From NCBI GenBank assembly GCA_022925895.1, contig JAKSYS010000352.1, forward strand, positions 1 to 62,635: a stretch of 62,635 bases of DNA. The letters are read 5' to 3'. This stretch comes from Fragilaria crotonensis (Eukaryota; Bacillariophyta; Fragilariophyceae; Fragilariales; Fragilariaceae). Under the pieces are notes generated by a model. The model was not told the DNA's origin. It saw only the letters and a program-made list of their open reading frames with translations, and did no database searches. This document shows positions 10,690-22,205 of this stretch, one piece after another (positions within the stretch are counted from its first letter, which is position 1; each line of letters begins with the position of its first letter). A program made the translations under genes and the position numbers.

Positions 10690-11172
10690 TTAAGGAAATA
10701 AAAAAAATGATTTTTTTGTTACAGTTCTACAGTTAATAACTTTCTATCTATCAGAGCCTCTAAACTGCTTCCAGTTGCATCATTGTAACGGATTGAATGA
10801 TTGATTCACTCTCCGATTAGTGCAAGAATGTTTTTTGATGAACATAGAGTTGAAAATGTGCTCGACTGACCGAGTACTGGCTGGTGGAAGTATTTCAAAA
10901 TAGTGGATTTTGTGTAACATGGTAGTCCCGTAAGGTACTGGTACCAGGTATCGTAGCGGGTGAAGACATCAAGCAAATGATACCAGCACACCCGTAAACT
11001 ACAGTACTGCTACTACCGGAAGAGTACCAGGTATTTAATCCGAGAATCTCGATGACACTACTAGAGAGTCTACTGAGGATTCGCGTAGAATTGTTTTTCG
11101 CGCCAAAATTGTTGTCTCTTCCTTGCTCCATGTCACACTTATTTCCCTTCTAGTCTGAACTGCTGTGTAACC
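10690..11172. promoter_or_regulatory. 5' flank of DNA polymerase epsilon gene
   Basis: No gene seen. GTAC-centred words are dense at 10935-11032 (GGTACTGGTACCAGGTA; AGAGTACCAGGTA), 140-240 bases before the polymerase ATG. The 10690-10800 part is AT-rich and may belong to the tail of the piggyBac relic. Confidence 0.4.
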
Positions 11173-14100
11173 ATGGGCCGCGTCTTTGGCCAGTCGATGG
11201 GGAAGAAGCGCGCCGCGGGCAGTGGCTACCAGCGCCAATTTGGTGGTCACTCAAAGCGAGACGCGGATAAGAGCGAGGAGGAAGTCTTGGCCGAGCGACG
11301 TGCCCTGTATCGTCGTCAGAGATATGAAGAAGGGGAGGCCCTCGACGTCAGCTTTGGATACACACGGTATGATCACAAGTCGGACGAGAAGTCTAGGAGA
11401 GGATGGATTTTTAACATGTTGCCAACGGTACGTTCATGACTGCAGACTTCGAGGAATCCGCAGTGATTCTTTCAAAATGATCATCGCTCACAAGACATCC
11501 CTTGGCATCATGGTATAGACCGTTTCATCCACAGAGGATTCATCAGAGGAAGGTGTGGCCGGGGCAGAACGTTCTGCTTTGGACCTTTACTTTAGAACCG
11601 AGACCGGATCAACGTTCAAATCAACTGTCATATATTCTCCCTACTTTTTCGTGATTGCGACATTGCCAAGTGATCAAGAAGACCAAGCACTCGTTTTCGA
11701 AGGGTTGGTTTCCAGCCTTATGCGTCTCTACGAAGCGAACGGCCTTTCACAAGTTGAGATTGTCTATAAGGTCGACCTAGATCAGGTAAACCACTTGTCA
11801 CCGTCCAACCTCAACGGGCGCCCCATGATCAAGCTCGTCTTCGACAATGTTCAGCAACTAATGGACGTGCGGAAACGTATCCAAGACGTCGTTCGCAAGA
11901 ACAAATCGAAGCAAAGCGATGTGGTCATCTATAATCCAAACCAATCTGAGGAGACCCTTGACCCCATGTCAACCTTAGAAGAGCTTCGCGAGTATGATGT
12001 ACCATACCTCGTACGCGTCTGCACAGATTTGAACATTCGAGCGGGGGCTTGGTATACGGTTACACCAAATCCAACAAACATCGGCGTTACCCTCTCTGAT
12101 CAAGATGTCGAAACAAAAGCCAGTCCTTCTTACATGGCTTTTGACATTGAATGTACGAAGGCACCGCTCAAATTTCCGGATGCAAACCATGACTCCATTT
12201 TCATGATTTCCTACATGGTGGAAGGACAAGGTTATTTGATTCTCTCGCGAAGTGTTGTCTCGCAAGATGTGCAGGACTTTGAGTATACCCCCAAACCGGG
12301 GTATCCTGGACCCTTTCACATCTTTAATGAATTGACGGAAGAAGATCTGTTAAAACGATTCTTTGAGGAGTACAAGCGGCACAAGCCTCAAATTGTGGTG
12401 ACGTATAACGGCGACTTCTTCGATTGGCCCTACGTTGAACAGCGAGCTGCTATCTATGGGTTGGATATTGTCAAAGAGTTGGGAGTGGAGAAACAAAAGG
12501 ATGGAGAATACCGTGGTCGGTGTTCCATCCATCTTGATGCCTTTCATTGGGTTCAGCGCGACTCATACCTTCCACAGGGATCGCAGGGCCTCAAGGCAGT
12601 CACCAAATACAAGCTGGGATACGACCCTGTTGAGGTGGACCCTGAAGATATGGTGCGATATGCCCAAGAAAGACCAGTGCACATGGCGACCTACTCAGTG
12701 TCAGACGCAGTTGCGACGTACTATCTTTATGAAAAGTACGTTCACATGTTTATCTTCTCTCTGTGCACCATTATCCCTATGGGTCCGGAAGACGTCTTGC
12801 GAAAGGGAAGTGGGACACTCTGTGAGGTTCTTCTGATGGTTCAGGCTTGTGAAAAGTCGATCATTTGTCCTAACAAACAAACCGACCCGTTGGCGAAGTT
12901 TCACAATGGACACTTGCTGGAGTCGGAAACGTACATCGGAGGAAAGGTAGAATGTCTCGAGACAGGTGTTTATCGATCGGACGTAGAATATGAATTTGAC
13001 TTGAAACCAGCGGCCTTTCAAATGCTCATCAACAACATTGACCGTGACTTAACCTTCGCAATTGAAGTCGAGCTCGGAGGAGATCGATCCAAGGTTACCA
13101 ACTATAACGACGTAAGTGCTCTGCTCGATACGCGCTCTAATCGCAAGTTTGTCATTTTTCTCACGCAGTTCATCAAAGATTCGATCAGAGATCGTGGAGC
13201 AGCTCGAGATGCTCCGTGATAGACCCAAGCGCACTGAGAAGCCGTATATCTATCATCTTGACGTCGGGGCCATGTATCCCAACATCATTCTTACCAACCG
13301 CCTCCAGCCGAGTGCGATCGTCGACGATGCCACCTGTGCTGCCTGTGATTTCAACCAGGCTAAGAACGACTGCAAGAGACGGATGGACTGGGTCTGGCGA
13401 GGTGACTACACTCCCGCCACTAAACAGGAGTATGATCGAACCAAAGACCAACTAAGCCGAGAAATTATTGAAGGGGAGCCTTTTTCGAAGATGTCAGCAC
13501 AAAGCCAGGCAGATGCGGTGGCAAATCGATTGAAGACCTACGCCCGCAATGCCTATCGGAAAGTCAAAATCACGGAGGAGGTTACAAGATCGGACACTGT
13601 ATGCATGAGAGAGAACGACTTTTACGTCGATACTGTACGTCGCTTTCGCGATCGTCGATACGAGCTCAAGAAATTGACCAAGACGTGGCAGAAAAAAATC
13701 GGGACCACATCAGATGCTTCTGAGAAGAAAGCAGCGGAGGATAGGGCCATTGTTTACGACTCGCTTCAAGTCGCGCATAAGTGCATCCTGAATTCGTTCT
13801 ACGGGTACGTCATGAGGAAGGGCGCCAGGTGGCGCTCAATGGAAATGGCCGGAATCGTTACAAAGACCGGAGCCGACCTCATTACACAGGCTCGCATCCT
13901 TGTCGAACAAATTGGCCGTCCTTTGGAGTTAGACACGGATGGTATTTGGTGCATCCTTCCGAAAAGCTTTCCGGATGTGTATAATTTCAACACAGTTGAT
14001 GGCGGTCAGCTAAGGCTTGAGTATCCGTGCGTCATGTTAAATGCTGACATTCATGAAAACTTCACAAACCATCAATATCAGGTGCTACGGGATCCTGAGC

Positions 14101-17100
14101 GTGGAGTGTACGAAACAAGGAGTGAGTGTTCGATTTTTTTCGAAGTCGACGGACCTTATCGCTGCATGGTTCTCCCTGCAAGTACCGAAGAAGGAAAACT
14201 TCTGAAGAAGCGATACGCCGTTTTCAACTTTGACGGATCCTTGGCCGAGCTTAAAGGGTTCGAGCTCAAGCGTCGTGGAGAACTTGAGTTGATAAAGACC
14301 TTTCAATCACAAGTCTTTCAACGATTTCTAGATGGCGACTCCTTAAAGCAATGCTATGCGAGTGTCGCAGACGTGGCCAACCACTGGATTGATGTGTTGG
14401 ACACTCAGGGAGAAAGTCTGGACACAGACGAGTTATTCGATCTGATTAGTGAAAATAGAAGTATGAGTCGTCAGCTCGAGGACTATGGCGACCAGAAGGG
14501 AACCTCTCAAACGACTGCCCGGCGACTTGGAGAATTCCTCGGCGCTGAGATTATCAAAGATAAGGGTTTGAATTGCAAGTTCGTCATCGCTGAGCAACCA
14601 TACGGGGCTCCAGTAACGGAACGAGCCATTCCAACCGCCATCTGGAAGGCCGAGCCTGCCATAATGAAGCACTACCTTCGCAAATGGCTGAAGGCGCCCG
14701 GCCTTGACGACGACGACTTTGATATCCGAAATATTCTCGATTGGAAGTATTACATCGACCGCCTCGCGAAGAGTATACAAAAGATTATTACCATTCCTGC
14801 TGCACTGCAAAAGCTCGACAACCCAGTTCCGCGGATTCCTCACCCCGATTGGCTGCTTTCGAAAATGAGGCAGCTCAACGACCATTTGCAGCAAGCGAAC
14901 ATCAACTCTTTCTTCAAAAGCCGTCCCAAAGAGAAGGCAGATGGGACATCGATGAGGGACATGGAGGATTTTGGAATTGACCCAGCTAGGCCAAAGCGAC
15001 CAACTGTACACCGGGCCAAGAGGAGAGACAGTGGTATTGGCGCTAACCTCGCCGATGGCAATATCACGGATATCATGAATATCCCAAAACCAACAGAGGA
15101 TCGCGTTGTACTTTCAAATGACAACTTCAACGACTGGTTGGCTCAGAGGAAATCTCTTTGGCGAGTCGACCGCCGGGAAAGGAACCTTTCCAACAAGACA
15201 AGTGGATTTCGTAATCGAGGATCAGCAACGACAGGCATCGTCGATCAACCGCGACGTCCAGTCAGCAGCATGGAGGGCTACATCCGTGAGGCCGCGCTTG
15301 CGCTTCGTCAAAACGAGTGGCATGTTATCGAAGTCCGAGAATTGAGTTCATCAGACGGGAACAGAGTTGCGTCTAGTGGGGAATTCATTGCTTGGGTGAT
15401 GATCGGTAGTGACACTCTCCGAAAGATCCAGATTTCTGTGCCTCGCGTCGTTTACATCACCACTTTTGTCGAGCTTAAGTCGATATCAACCGGTGTTATT
15501 CAGGTGAGGAAAGTTGACAAGCATCTACCACACAACAAGACTGCAAAGTTCGTTTACGAGGTGACGATGCCTGAGCATGTGTTTAAGGCAAACACTTGGA
15601 TTCGGTCGCTCTGCAAGGACTATGAGAGCTCCAACGAGGGCGTCTTTGAAAGCCTTTACGAGTCTTCCCATCCACTTATGCTTCGCGCTTTGACCGAAAT
15701 GGGGTGTGTGGTGAAGACAAGCCAATCTGAGCCAGACGGCAGGCTTCGTAAGAATTTCCAGCTTGATGAGCTCCAGCGTGTTCACAAACCTGCGGGCGGG
15801 GACTATCTCCACAGCAGGTTGCAATTCAAGAAGATCTTCATCTACCACGGTGTGAACCCGCGCACTAAAGCGGGTATCGTAGCTGTCTTTGTTGTGGATG
15901 AGGTTGACGAAAGTCGTTTGCCTCAGGCCACGGAGGATGAAATGGAATGGGAAGAGTCGAACGCAGTTGACCAGAAGAAACGAATCATACTTATGGCGAC
16001 GGCAACCTTATGGATCGTAAAACCCGGTTCCGCACCTTCGTCACAGAAGGGAATTACCAAGAAGCAATGCCAGACCCTCTTCAGTCAATTGCTTAAGACT
16101 ATTTATGACCTTTCCGTTGAAAGCGAAGCAAACGGCCAGTTTTCGGAGTACAGCTCCGTCTCCCTGAGATCAGAGTGCAACATCGCCAGTCTCAATTTCG
16201 TCAACGACGAAATGAAGGCGTGTGCCGCGGCTAGTGAGGTTATTAATGCTAGGGCGAAGGGCAACAATGGTCCGACATTCGTGTTGGTAAATAGTGGCAA
16301 GTCCTTGCGGCAGCTTCGCAGTGCCCTGCCTAGTATGAGCGCTTTCCCCGTCATTTCCATGCCGTTCCCACCCGGACCAGCTCACAACCCTTCCACGATG
16401 AGCCTTCCAGCACTGAACTGGGAACAACCTGCGTTGCAGCTCGTCATGGAGGCCTATTTCTTCATTATGGCCGTCTCTTTCCCCAAACGAATCGAATTCG
16501 CCAGGTATGGTCATATCCCAATCGGGAACTTTGGAGAAGACGAGTGTACCACCATGTATGACGTGAGTCTTAGCCGACAGCTGGAAAAAAGCCGTGCCTT
16601 GTCATGGGCCAACCCAAGTCCCGGACGACCAGATCTTGGATTCCCAGTTTCGCATATATTGGACGATGTCGACTGCAGTGTCGCCGAAACGGAAGATTTA
16701 GAAATCCCAAGTGAGCAAATATGGGGCGACGAAGACGACGTTTCTAGTCCCGTTGTTTGCAAGTCTGGATCCTACAGAACCATTTGCGTGGAGATTGACG
16801 TCCATGATCTCGCAATCGCCGCGTTGACAGACATGATCGAAAATGGCGCCCTTGGTCCTGCATCTCCCACCAGCGTGGGTTCGTTTGGAGCGGTGAACAA
16901 CATCAGCCACTACAAGAGCAGCGGGGCGCTAGGGGATGATATGTGCACATCAATCTCTCTGCCGTTGCTTCGCGTCGTTGTGGGCTACTGGCTCCGCGAC
17001 GCTTTTGACGCAAACTCAAAAGTGGCTGACGATATGCTTCATAACATTTACAGGCTTGTGTCGAGTCCGGACTCGCTCATGTCAGACCCAGTGCTCCATC

Positions 17101-18323
17101 GAACCATTCATTCCATGATGAAGACGACATTTCTGCGCCTTTTGGGAGAGCTTCAACGCCTTGGCTGTACGGTAGTCTTTGGATCCTTTCACAAAATAAC
17201 AGTGGCGACTAACAAGTCCTCCTTGAGCGAAGCTGAAGAATACATTCAGTTTGTGATCTCAACCATTGGCAACAAATCGTCTGAAAATGGGTCTGGTGGA
17301 ATAGAACGAGTTTCGTTACGACCTAGTCGCTACTATTCGCATGTTCTGTTTTTTGATGAATACAATTATGGTGGAATCGAGCTGGAAAGGCGGAGTTCAG
17401 ACGCTGTTACCGACGATGCAGCGTTGGTTTTCGAAAAAGGAGTCGATGATGACCCCGATTTTGTTATCTTCCCCTCGGTTGTATCTGGTTGGAGCATACG
17501 CAACTACCTCGGAAGCGAGATGTCACAGGAATACTTCCGAGCTATTGTTGGGCGGTTCTCGAAAGATGTCTTCCGAAAAGAACAGCAACTTCGAGACCAG
17601 CGTGGAAACGCTTCCATCCGTGAAGAAATCGTTGAATACAAGCGGAAAGTCATCTCGAAGCATTTTGCATCTGATCTGGCCCGAGCTCTCGACGACATTG
17701 TGAAGGAAACCGAAGGACAAGGAAGCGCCCCAAGGTTGCCAGGTTCACAAGCAAGGCTGACGAATCCACCTCTGGAATTCATCAAGAGTGTCTCAGCGGT
17801 CCTCGAATTAGATACGGATGTACAAAACGAAGTGCAAACGTTGAAAAGGGGTCTTCTCGCTCAGATTGGGGTCGCTGAGTACTCTCAGGCAGCTCGGTGG
17901 GAGAATCCATCCGCCGTCTTCACGCTATCGGATCTCTTTTGTGTCGAGTGTCACGAAAGTCGCGATGTCAACCTTTGCGAGCTGCCGCCTCTGGAAGGCC
18001 GACCGGCGCCTCGACGCCACTGGAGCTGTGATGATTGCGGCACGTTCTACGACCCGGAGGTCATTGAACGCAGATTAATTAGTATCGCTATGAAACGGGC
18101 CCTCCGCTACCAATTGCAAGATGTGCGCTGCTCAAAAACAAACCGTGTGGCTACAAGGGCTTTATGTAGACAATCAGTTGCATCCGCTGAGCTTAAACTG
18201 GACATAACAAGGTACGAAGTTCGATCTCAGCTTGAGCTGCTGCATCATCTTGCTCTGCATCACGAGCTTGCGTGGTTGGAAGAAACTACCGGGGACTTGC
18301 TGGGTACTTTTGCGGACTCTTAG
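11173..18323 (+). CDS. POLE: DNA polymerase epsilon catalytic subunit, three exons
   Basis: This is the leading-strand replicative polymerase. Exons: 11173-11427, 11537-13111 and 13179-18323, giving about 2,324 residues (family norm 2,200-2,290). Exonuclease motifs: FDIECTK (about residue 286), TYNGDFFDWPYVE and YSVSDAVATY. Polymerase motifs: 'LDVGAMYPNIILTNRLQP' (motif A), 'HKCILNSFYGYVMRKGARW' (motif B) and LELDTDGIW (motif C, about 861). The catalytic-core iron-sulfur site is present as 'CAACDFNQAKNDC'. The inactive C-terminal exo-pol half follows, then CysA (CVEC...CDDC) near 17940-18040. CysB appears degenerate: CSKT and LCRQ stand where CxxC and CxC are usual. Intron 1 (109 bp) is GTACGT...ACAGAG. 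Intron 2 has a strong donor GTAAGT at 13112; the acceptor at 13178 is chosen because it alone keeps frame and the spacing NYND-IRSEIVEQL expected from other Pol epsilons. A nuclear protein; expected partners are the Dpb2-type subunits. Confidence 0.97.
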
Positions 18324-18797
18324 CTTGCCTGAGACATGAACTAGTACATCAGTGGATTACACCCTAACACTTGTCGTGCTTGTGCCAAACTCGAATGGGG
18401 ACGAACCTCATGAAGTGGCACAATGCAATGACAAAAGTATCGTTTTGCAGAGACCTTTTTCTATGTTGAAAGCCGCAAAGTCAATGATACTCGATCGCTT
18501 GACAACGTTCAAGAACCTAAACGTAACATTCTCTAAAGCGAACCAAAAATGAAGGCGTTGGAAGAGCCGGAAAAAAGTTGGGATTCCCTATACGACGATG
18601 TGTTTCCGTGCCTTTAAATTCGCACGGCGTTGCGTTTCATGTTGACACCATGACACCGTCTTCGCTCGAACAACGACGGTGAGCATCTTTCTAATAACAA
18701 TTCCAAACTTGGCCACTAGGCCGATCGCGAGTGCGAACTTGAAATCATCGGAGCAGAGTGTTTCGAGCTGTGAGAATAGTGGCGCGGTTTTCATAAT
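18324..18797. other. convergent intergenic spacer
   Basis: A stretch between the stops of the polymerase gene (plus) and the M16 peptidase gene (minus). A 66-codon plus-strand ORF (18352-18552) has no recognisable feature. No repeats or RNA structure were noticed; it presumably holds both 3' UTRs. Confidence 0.5.
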
Positions 18798-21700
18798 CTA
18801 CTTAGCTCGCCAGTAGGGCGCCACAGGGTAAGTGGACAGGAAGTGCTTGAGATGACGTATATCTTCATAGCTTGACAAGACACCAGGCATTCCAACATGA
18901 GCGTCGAATTCTGCTCTCGCTTGGTGACTGTAAACCCGGGCAGACAACACCCTCCTCTCCGGGGCATCAATAGCAAAATACTTGTCGAAGAAAGCGAGCA
19001 TCTTCTGCTTCAACAGAGCTGCACTCTTCAGCTCCGGCGTTTCCTCATCAGGACTGCAGCTAGCTGAAATGAACAACTCTTGAGCAACCTGTTCAACGCG
19101 GTCAAATGCGGGCATCCCGATGGCAGAAGGCAGGCTCTCCGCGTTCAGAATTTCACCCCACACTGTAGAAACCTCCTGGCTCAACTTCGTGTCCCTTTCC
19201 AACAGTTGAGCAACAACAGCCCCAGCCTCTTTTTCCAAATCTTCCAGCGTTAACTCTTCGAGTTCCTGTCGAAACGATGTCAACCAAGCCTGGCTTCGTT
19301 CCTCAAGCACAGATGGCATCGCAACACTGCTCTGGATCACGACGGCGAGTGACCATGCACCGCCAGCGACCTTACGCACAAACGCGCTCACGACGTAGCC
19401 CAACTGCTCTTTGGTGCGCAGCTGGCTGAAGGCAGAGTTGTATGCAAGATGAGAAATCATATCCAGCACGGCCACTCCTTCATATCCCAACTCGTGGTCA
19501 CACCCTGCTTGCAACGATAGCTCAAGTGCATTATTTTCTTCGGATTCACTAAATACAACCTCCTGGTATACCACTGGTGCAATGCGACTAGCCGATTCCG
19601 ATCCGAAAATGACCATAGCCTCCTCGGCTGTAGGAAGCTTCATCGCACGAAAAACAGGAATTTCAACTTCAAGAAGTGGTCGCGAATCTTTCAAAAATCG
19701 CTCATCAATGACAGCTGCGATTTCTAGGGCTTCTTTTTTGTTGATGTTCCCGATACACAATGCCTCTGCCTTGAGCCGCCCGCGCAAACACTGCTCTGCA
19801 ATTTGGCCGCATTCTTCCATAGTTAAAGGGTCTTTCTCCGCATATTCTCCTTCCATTTCATCAATATAGTTATCGACGTACCACACCTTTTCTTCTGAAA
19901 TGAGCCTCGAGTTGTAATTTGCAACCTCGTAAGGCGAGTCAAGCCTATAGTTCTTCGTCTCCCGAAGAAGATTGTCATGCGCCTTCTTGAATTTCAATGC
20001 AAGACAAGGGTTATCATTGGGACCCTCCTTCAGTTCTCCAATAAGGCTAAGCATTCTCTTCGTGACAGTGTCCAGAAGGAAGGGCAGCTTCTCCGAGTAC
20101 CCTTTCAAAGAGATTCGCAGGCCAGATGGTACACTTGAGACACGGTAGTTACTCCCAGCCAGGCGCGCATCGTAGATGAAGGAATTCAAATCATCATTCA
20201 GGATTCTCTCGTACATACGGTTGAGAGTCATTGTTCGCGGAGATCTGTAAACACTTGGTGATTGCAGAGACAGCCTTATGAACGTCTTCGGTACTCTCCA
20301 CTTGCGATCCAGTTTGTGCCACAGCTTCATTCCAGGTCGTCTAATGATGATTTCCGGAGGGGAAAATACATCATCGTCGTCGTCGTCGTCAGAAGATCCT
20401 TCTGGACTTTCTTCTTCGTCGCATCTAAGGGTGAAGTCAGTAGGGATGTAAGCGTTGAGAGCTGGAAGCCTTAAACGCTCGTCGATGGCAGATGAGTGGG
20501 TCCATTCCCTGACTTGGTCATCAGTGAAGTCCACGACGTGGTACTTGGCTCCATACCATTTTTCTGTTTGCCATTCTGATTCCCCAACGCCCTCAAACTC
20601 TGGCGAAATGATCGTGATCATAGCATTCTCTGGTATCATACGCTCCAAAAAGGCCTTCGCCACCACTGGGTCATACTCGCCGCCAGCATTTTCACCATAC
20701 AAGATCTTCGAGGGCTCATTCTCAAACATAAGTTCAGCAGAATGGGAACAGAAGTCCGTTGGGTCACCATTCTCGCGATAGCGGAAGCTGATGTCTGAAA
20801 TCTGGCGTAGCTCTTCGTGATAAGCTTTCATGAGACTTTCGTCGGCAAGTCCGTCGCGAATCAATGCTATCCACTGAAAGAGGAAATTCAAAACACGATC
20901 CTTTTGCTCCATTCCTTTCGGAGTCAAGCCTATATTCAAACTGAAGAGGGAAAAATCGGAACTATCGATGCCGACTCCACTGGATAGTCCTGTCAAAAGG
21001 CCTTCATCGTTCAACAAAGAATGTAGCGATCCTGGCGCTTCGTGTCCCAACAAATGCGACAAAACTCTGTATGGGCGGCTTTGCTTCAATAATGGATCGT
21101 CCAAGGGTGGAGTAGCAAAATAGAGCTTGATAGACCTTGTTTCAACGAGTGGTACGACGTAGCGGATCTTCTTCAGCTGCGCCGGACCAAATGCAGGAGG
21201 TGCGTCGTATTGAGCGTATTCTTTCTTGTAGATAACGTCCGTATCCTTCAATTTTTGTCTTCTAGGCACGCCTTCAGACGGTGGTAGACTACCAAAAGTC
21301 TCCTCAACAGTCTTTTGTAAGGAATCAAGACTCGCTTTTCCCACAACGCTAAGTCGCAGATTGTAAGTTTGATAATATGTTTTCCAGAACTGGAGAAGAT
21401 CGTCAACTGGCAAGCTTCCGACGCCTTCAGAGTGAGTCGCATTTACAATTTTTCCACCTTGAGTCAGGGTGTTGTAGTTACCACATCCGAACTTCGAAAA
21501 CGGATGTTCTTGACAGGCAGAGAATTTGAGTAGTTGATAGTTCCTCCACGAGTCGCTCGTTAATGAGTTGCGATATTCCGAGTCGATCGCACGTAATTCA
21601 CGGTCTACCATACTCGAATCGAAGAGTGGTGCGATGAAGAATTGCGCCAATCGATCCAAGCCCCCAGAAAGAGCATCGCTCGTAGTATCAGAGTCCGTTT

Positions 21701-22205
21701 CCTCGAATGGTGTGACACTAAAATAGTAGTTGGTATCTTCCATATCAGTGTAGGCGTTCGAGGAGCCACCATTCTGATTAAGGAAGGCTTCATATTCATT
21801 TTCATCCGGATACTTTTCAGTGCCGAGGAAGAGCATATGCTCGTGAAAGTGCGCCAGTCCGGGTCTATCATCGGGATCGTCCATGTGCCCTGCTTGGACG
21901 TGCACAGCAGCAGCTTCCACGTCAGACTCGGGCGAACTCACAAGCAGACATTTCAAACCATTGGGCAATTGTATTGCGCGGTACTTGCGTTGATCAGGTT
22001 CAGGTTTGATGAATTCGGCGTCGTCCGCGATAACTTCTGTACCGGAGGAGCATGAGGTCGTTGTCTCCTGCTCTAGGATAACTGCTTTCAAAGCCGGAAA
22101 GAACTTTCGTCCACTCACTCCCCGAGGTTTGAGGGTCACAAACCCATAAGACGTTGACACGAAACACGCGAGCAATACCGATGCTGATGAGGCTGCTAAT
22201 CTCAT
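18798..22205 (-). CDS. insulysin-type M16 metallopeptidase, probably plastid- or secretory-targeted
   Basis: A 1,135-residue zinc peptidase. The inverted zinc motif HxxEH is present as HFHEH in 'LAHFHEHMLFLGTEKYPDEN' (near residue 145), with the third zinc ligand in ELRAIDSEYRN about 75 residues later. Four M16 repeats follow in the insulysin layout, with the R/Y substrate-binding region 'SQLRTKEQLGYVVSAFVRKV' in the last quarter. The ATG at 22205 (MRLAASSASV) is preferred over 22349: it starts a clean signal peptide ending 'STSYG' followed by 'FVTLKPRGVSGRK', a Phe-led basic segment resembling a diatom plastid transit peptide. Insulysins of animals and yeast are mostly cytosolic or peroxisomal, so an N-terminal presequence is notable; plants use related M16 enzymes to degrade transit peptides in organelles. 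An acidic insert with seven Asp in a row lies mid-protein. The 22290-22870 upstream region is GTAC-rich. Confidence 0.92.
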   Translation of the reverse strand: MRLAASSASVLLACFVSTSYGFVTLKPRGVSGRKFFPALKAVILEQETTTSCSSGTEVIADDAEFIKPEPDQRKYRAIQLPNGLKCLLVSSPESDVEAAAVHVQAGHMDDPDDRPGLAHFHEHMLFLGTEKYPDENEYEAFLNQNGGSSNAYTDMEDTNYYFSVTPFEETDSDTTSDALSGGLDRLAQFFIAPLFDSSMVDRELRAIDSEYRNSLTSDSWRNYQLLKFSACQEHPFSKFGCGNYNTLTQGGKIVNATHSEGVGSLPVDDLLQFWKTYYQTYNLRLSVVGKASLDSLQKTVEETFGSLPPSEGVPRRQKLKDTDVIYKKEYAQYDAPPAFGPAQLKKIRYVVPLVETRSIKLYFATPPLDDPLLKQSRPYRVLSHLLGHEAPGSLHSLLNDEGLLTGLSSGVGIDSSDFSLFSLNIGLTPKGMEQKDRVLNFLFQWIALIRDGLADESLMKAYHEELRQISDISFRYRENGDPTDFCSHSAELMFENEPSKILYGENAGGEYDPVVAKAFLERMIPENAMITIISPEFEGVGESEWQTEKWYGAKYHVVDFTDDQVREWTHSSAIDERLRLPALNAYIPTDFTLRCDEEESPEGSSDDDDDDDVFSPPEIIIRRPGMKLWHKLDRKWRVPKTFIRLSLQSPSVYRSPRTMTLNRMYERILNDDLNSFIYDARLAGSNYRVSSVPSGLRISLKGYSEKLPFLLDTVTKRMLSLIGELKEGPNDNPCLALKFKKAHDNLLRETKNYRLDSPYEVANYNSRLISEEKVWYVDNYIDEMEGEYAEKDPLTMEECGQIAEQCLRGRLKAEALCIGNINKKEALEIAAVIDERFLKDSRPLLEVEIPVFRAMKLPTAEEAMVIFGSESASRIAPVVYQEVVFSESEENNALELSLQAGCDHELGYEGVAVLDMISHLAYNSAFSQLRTKEQLGYVVSAFVRKVAGGAWSLAVVIQSSVAMPSVLEERSQAWLTSFRQELEELTLEDLEKEAGAVVAQLLERDTKLSQEVSTVWGEILNAESLPSAIGMPAFDRVEQVAQELFISASCSPDEETPELKSAALLKQKMLAFFDKYFAIDAPERRVLSARVYSHQARAEFDAHVGMPGVLSSYEDIRHLKHFLSTYPVAPYWRAK

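Noticed and set aside
13116..13178. Upstream part of the long third polymerase frame as coding (start at 13116)
   Set aside because: It lies inside intron 2; the encoded residues do not match polymerase epsilon, which continues properly only from 13179.
18352..18552. 66-codon ORF after the polymerase stop
   Set aside because: Too short and featureless; likely 3' UTR.
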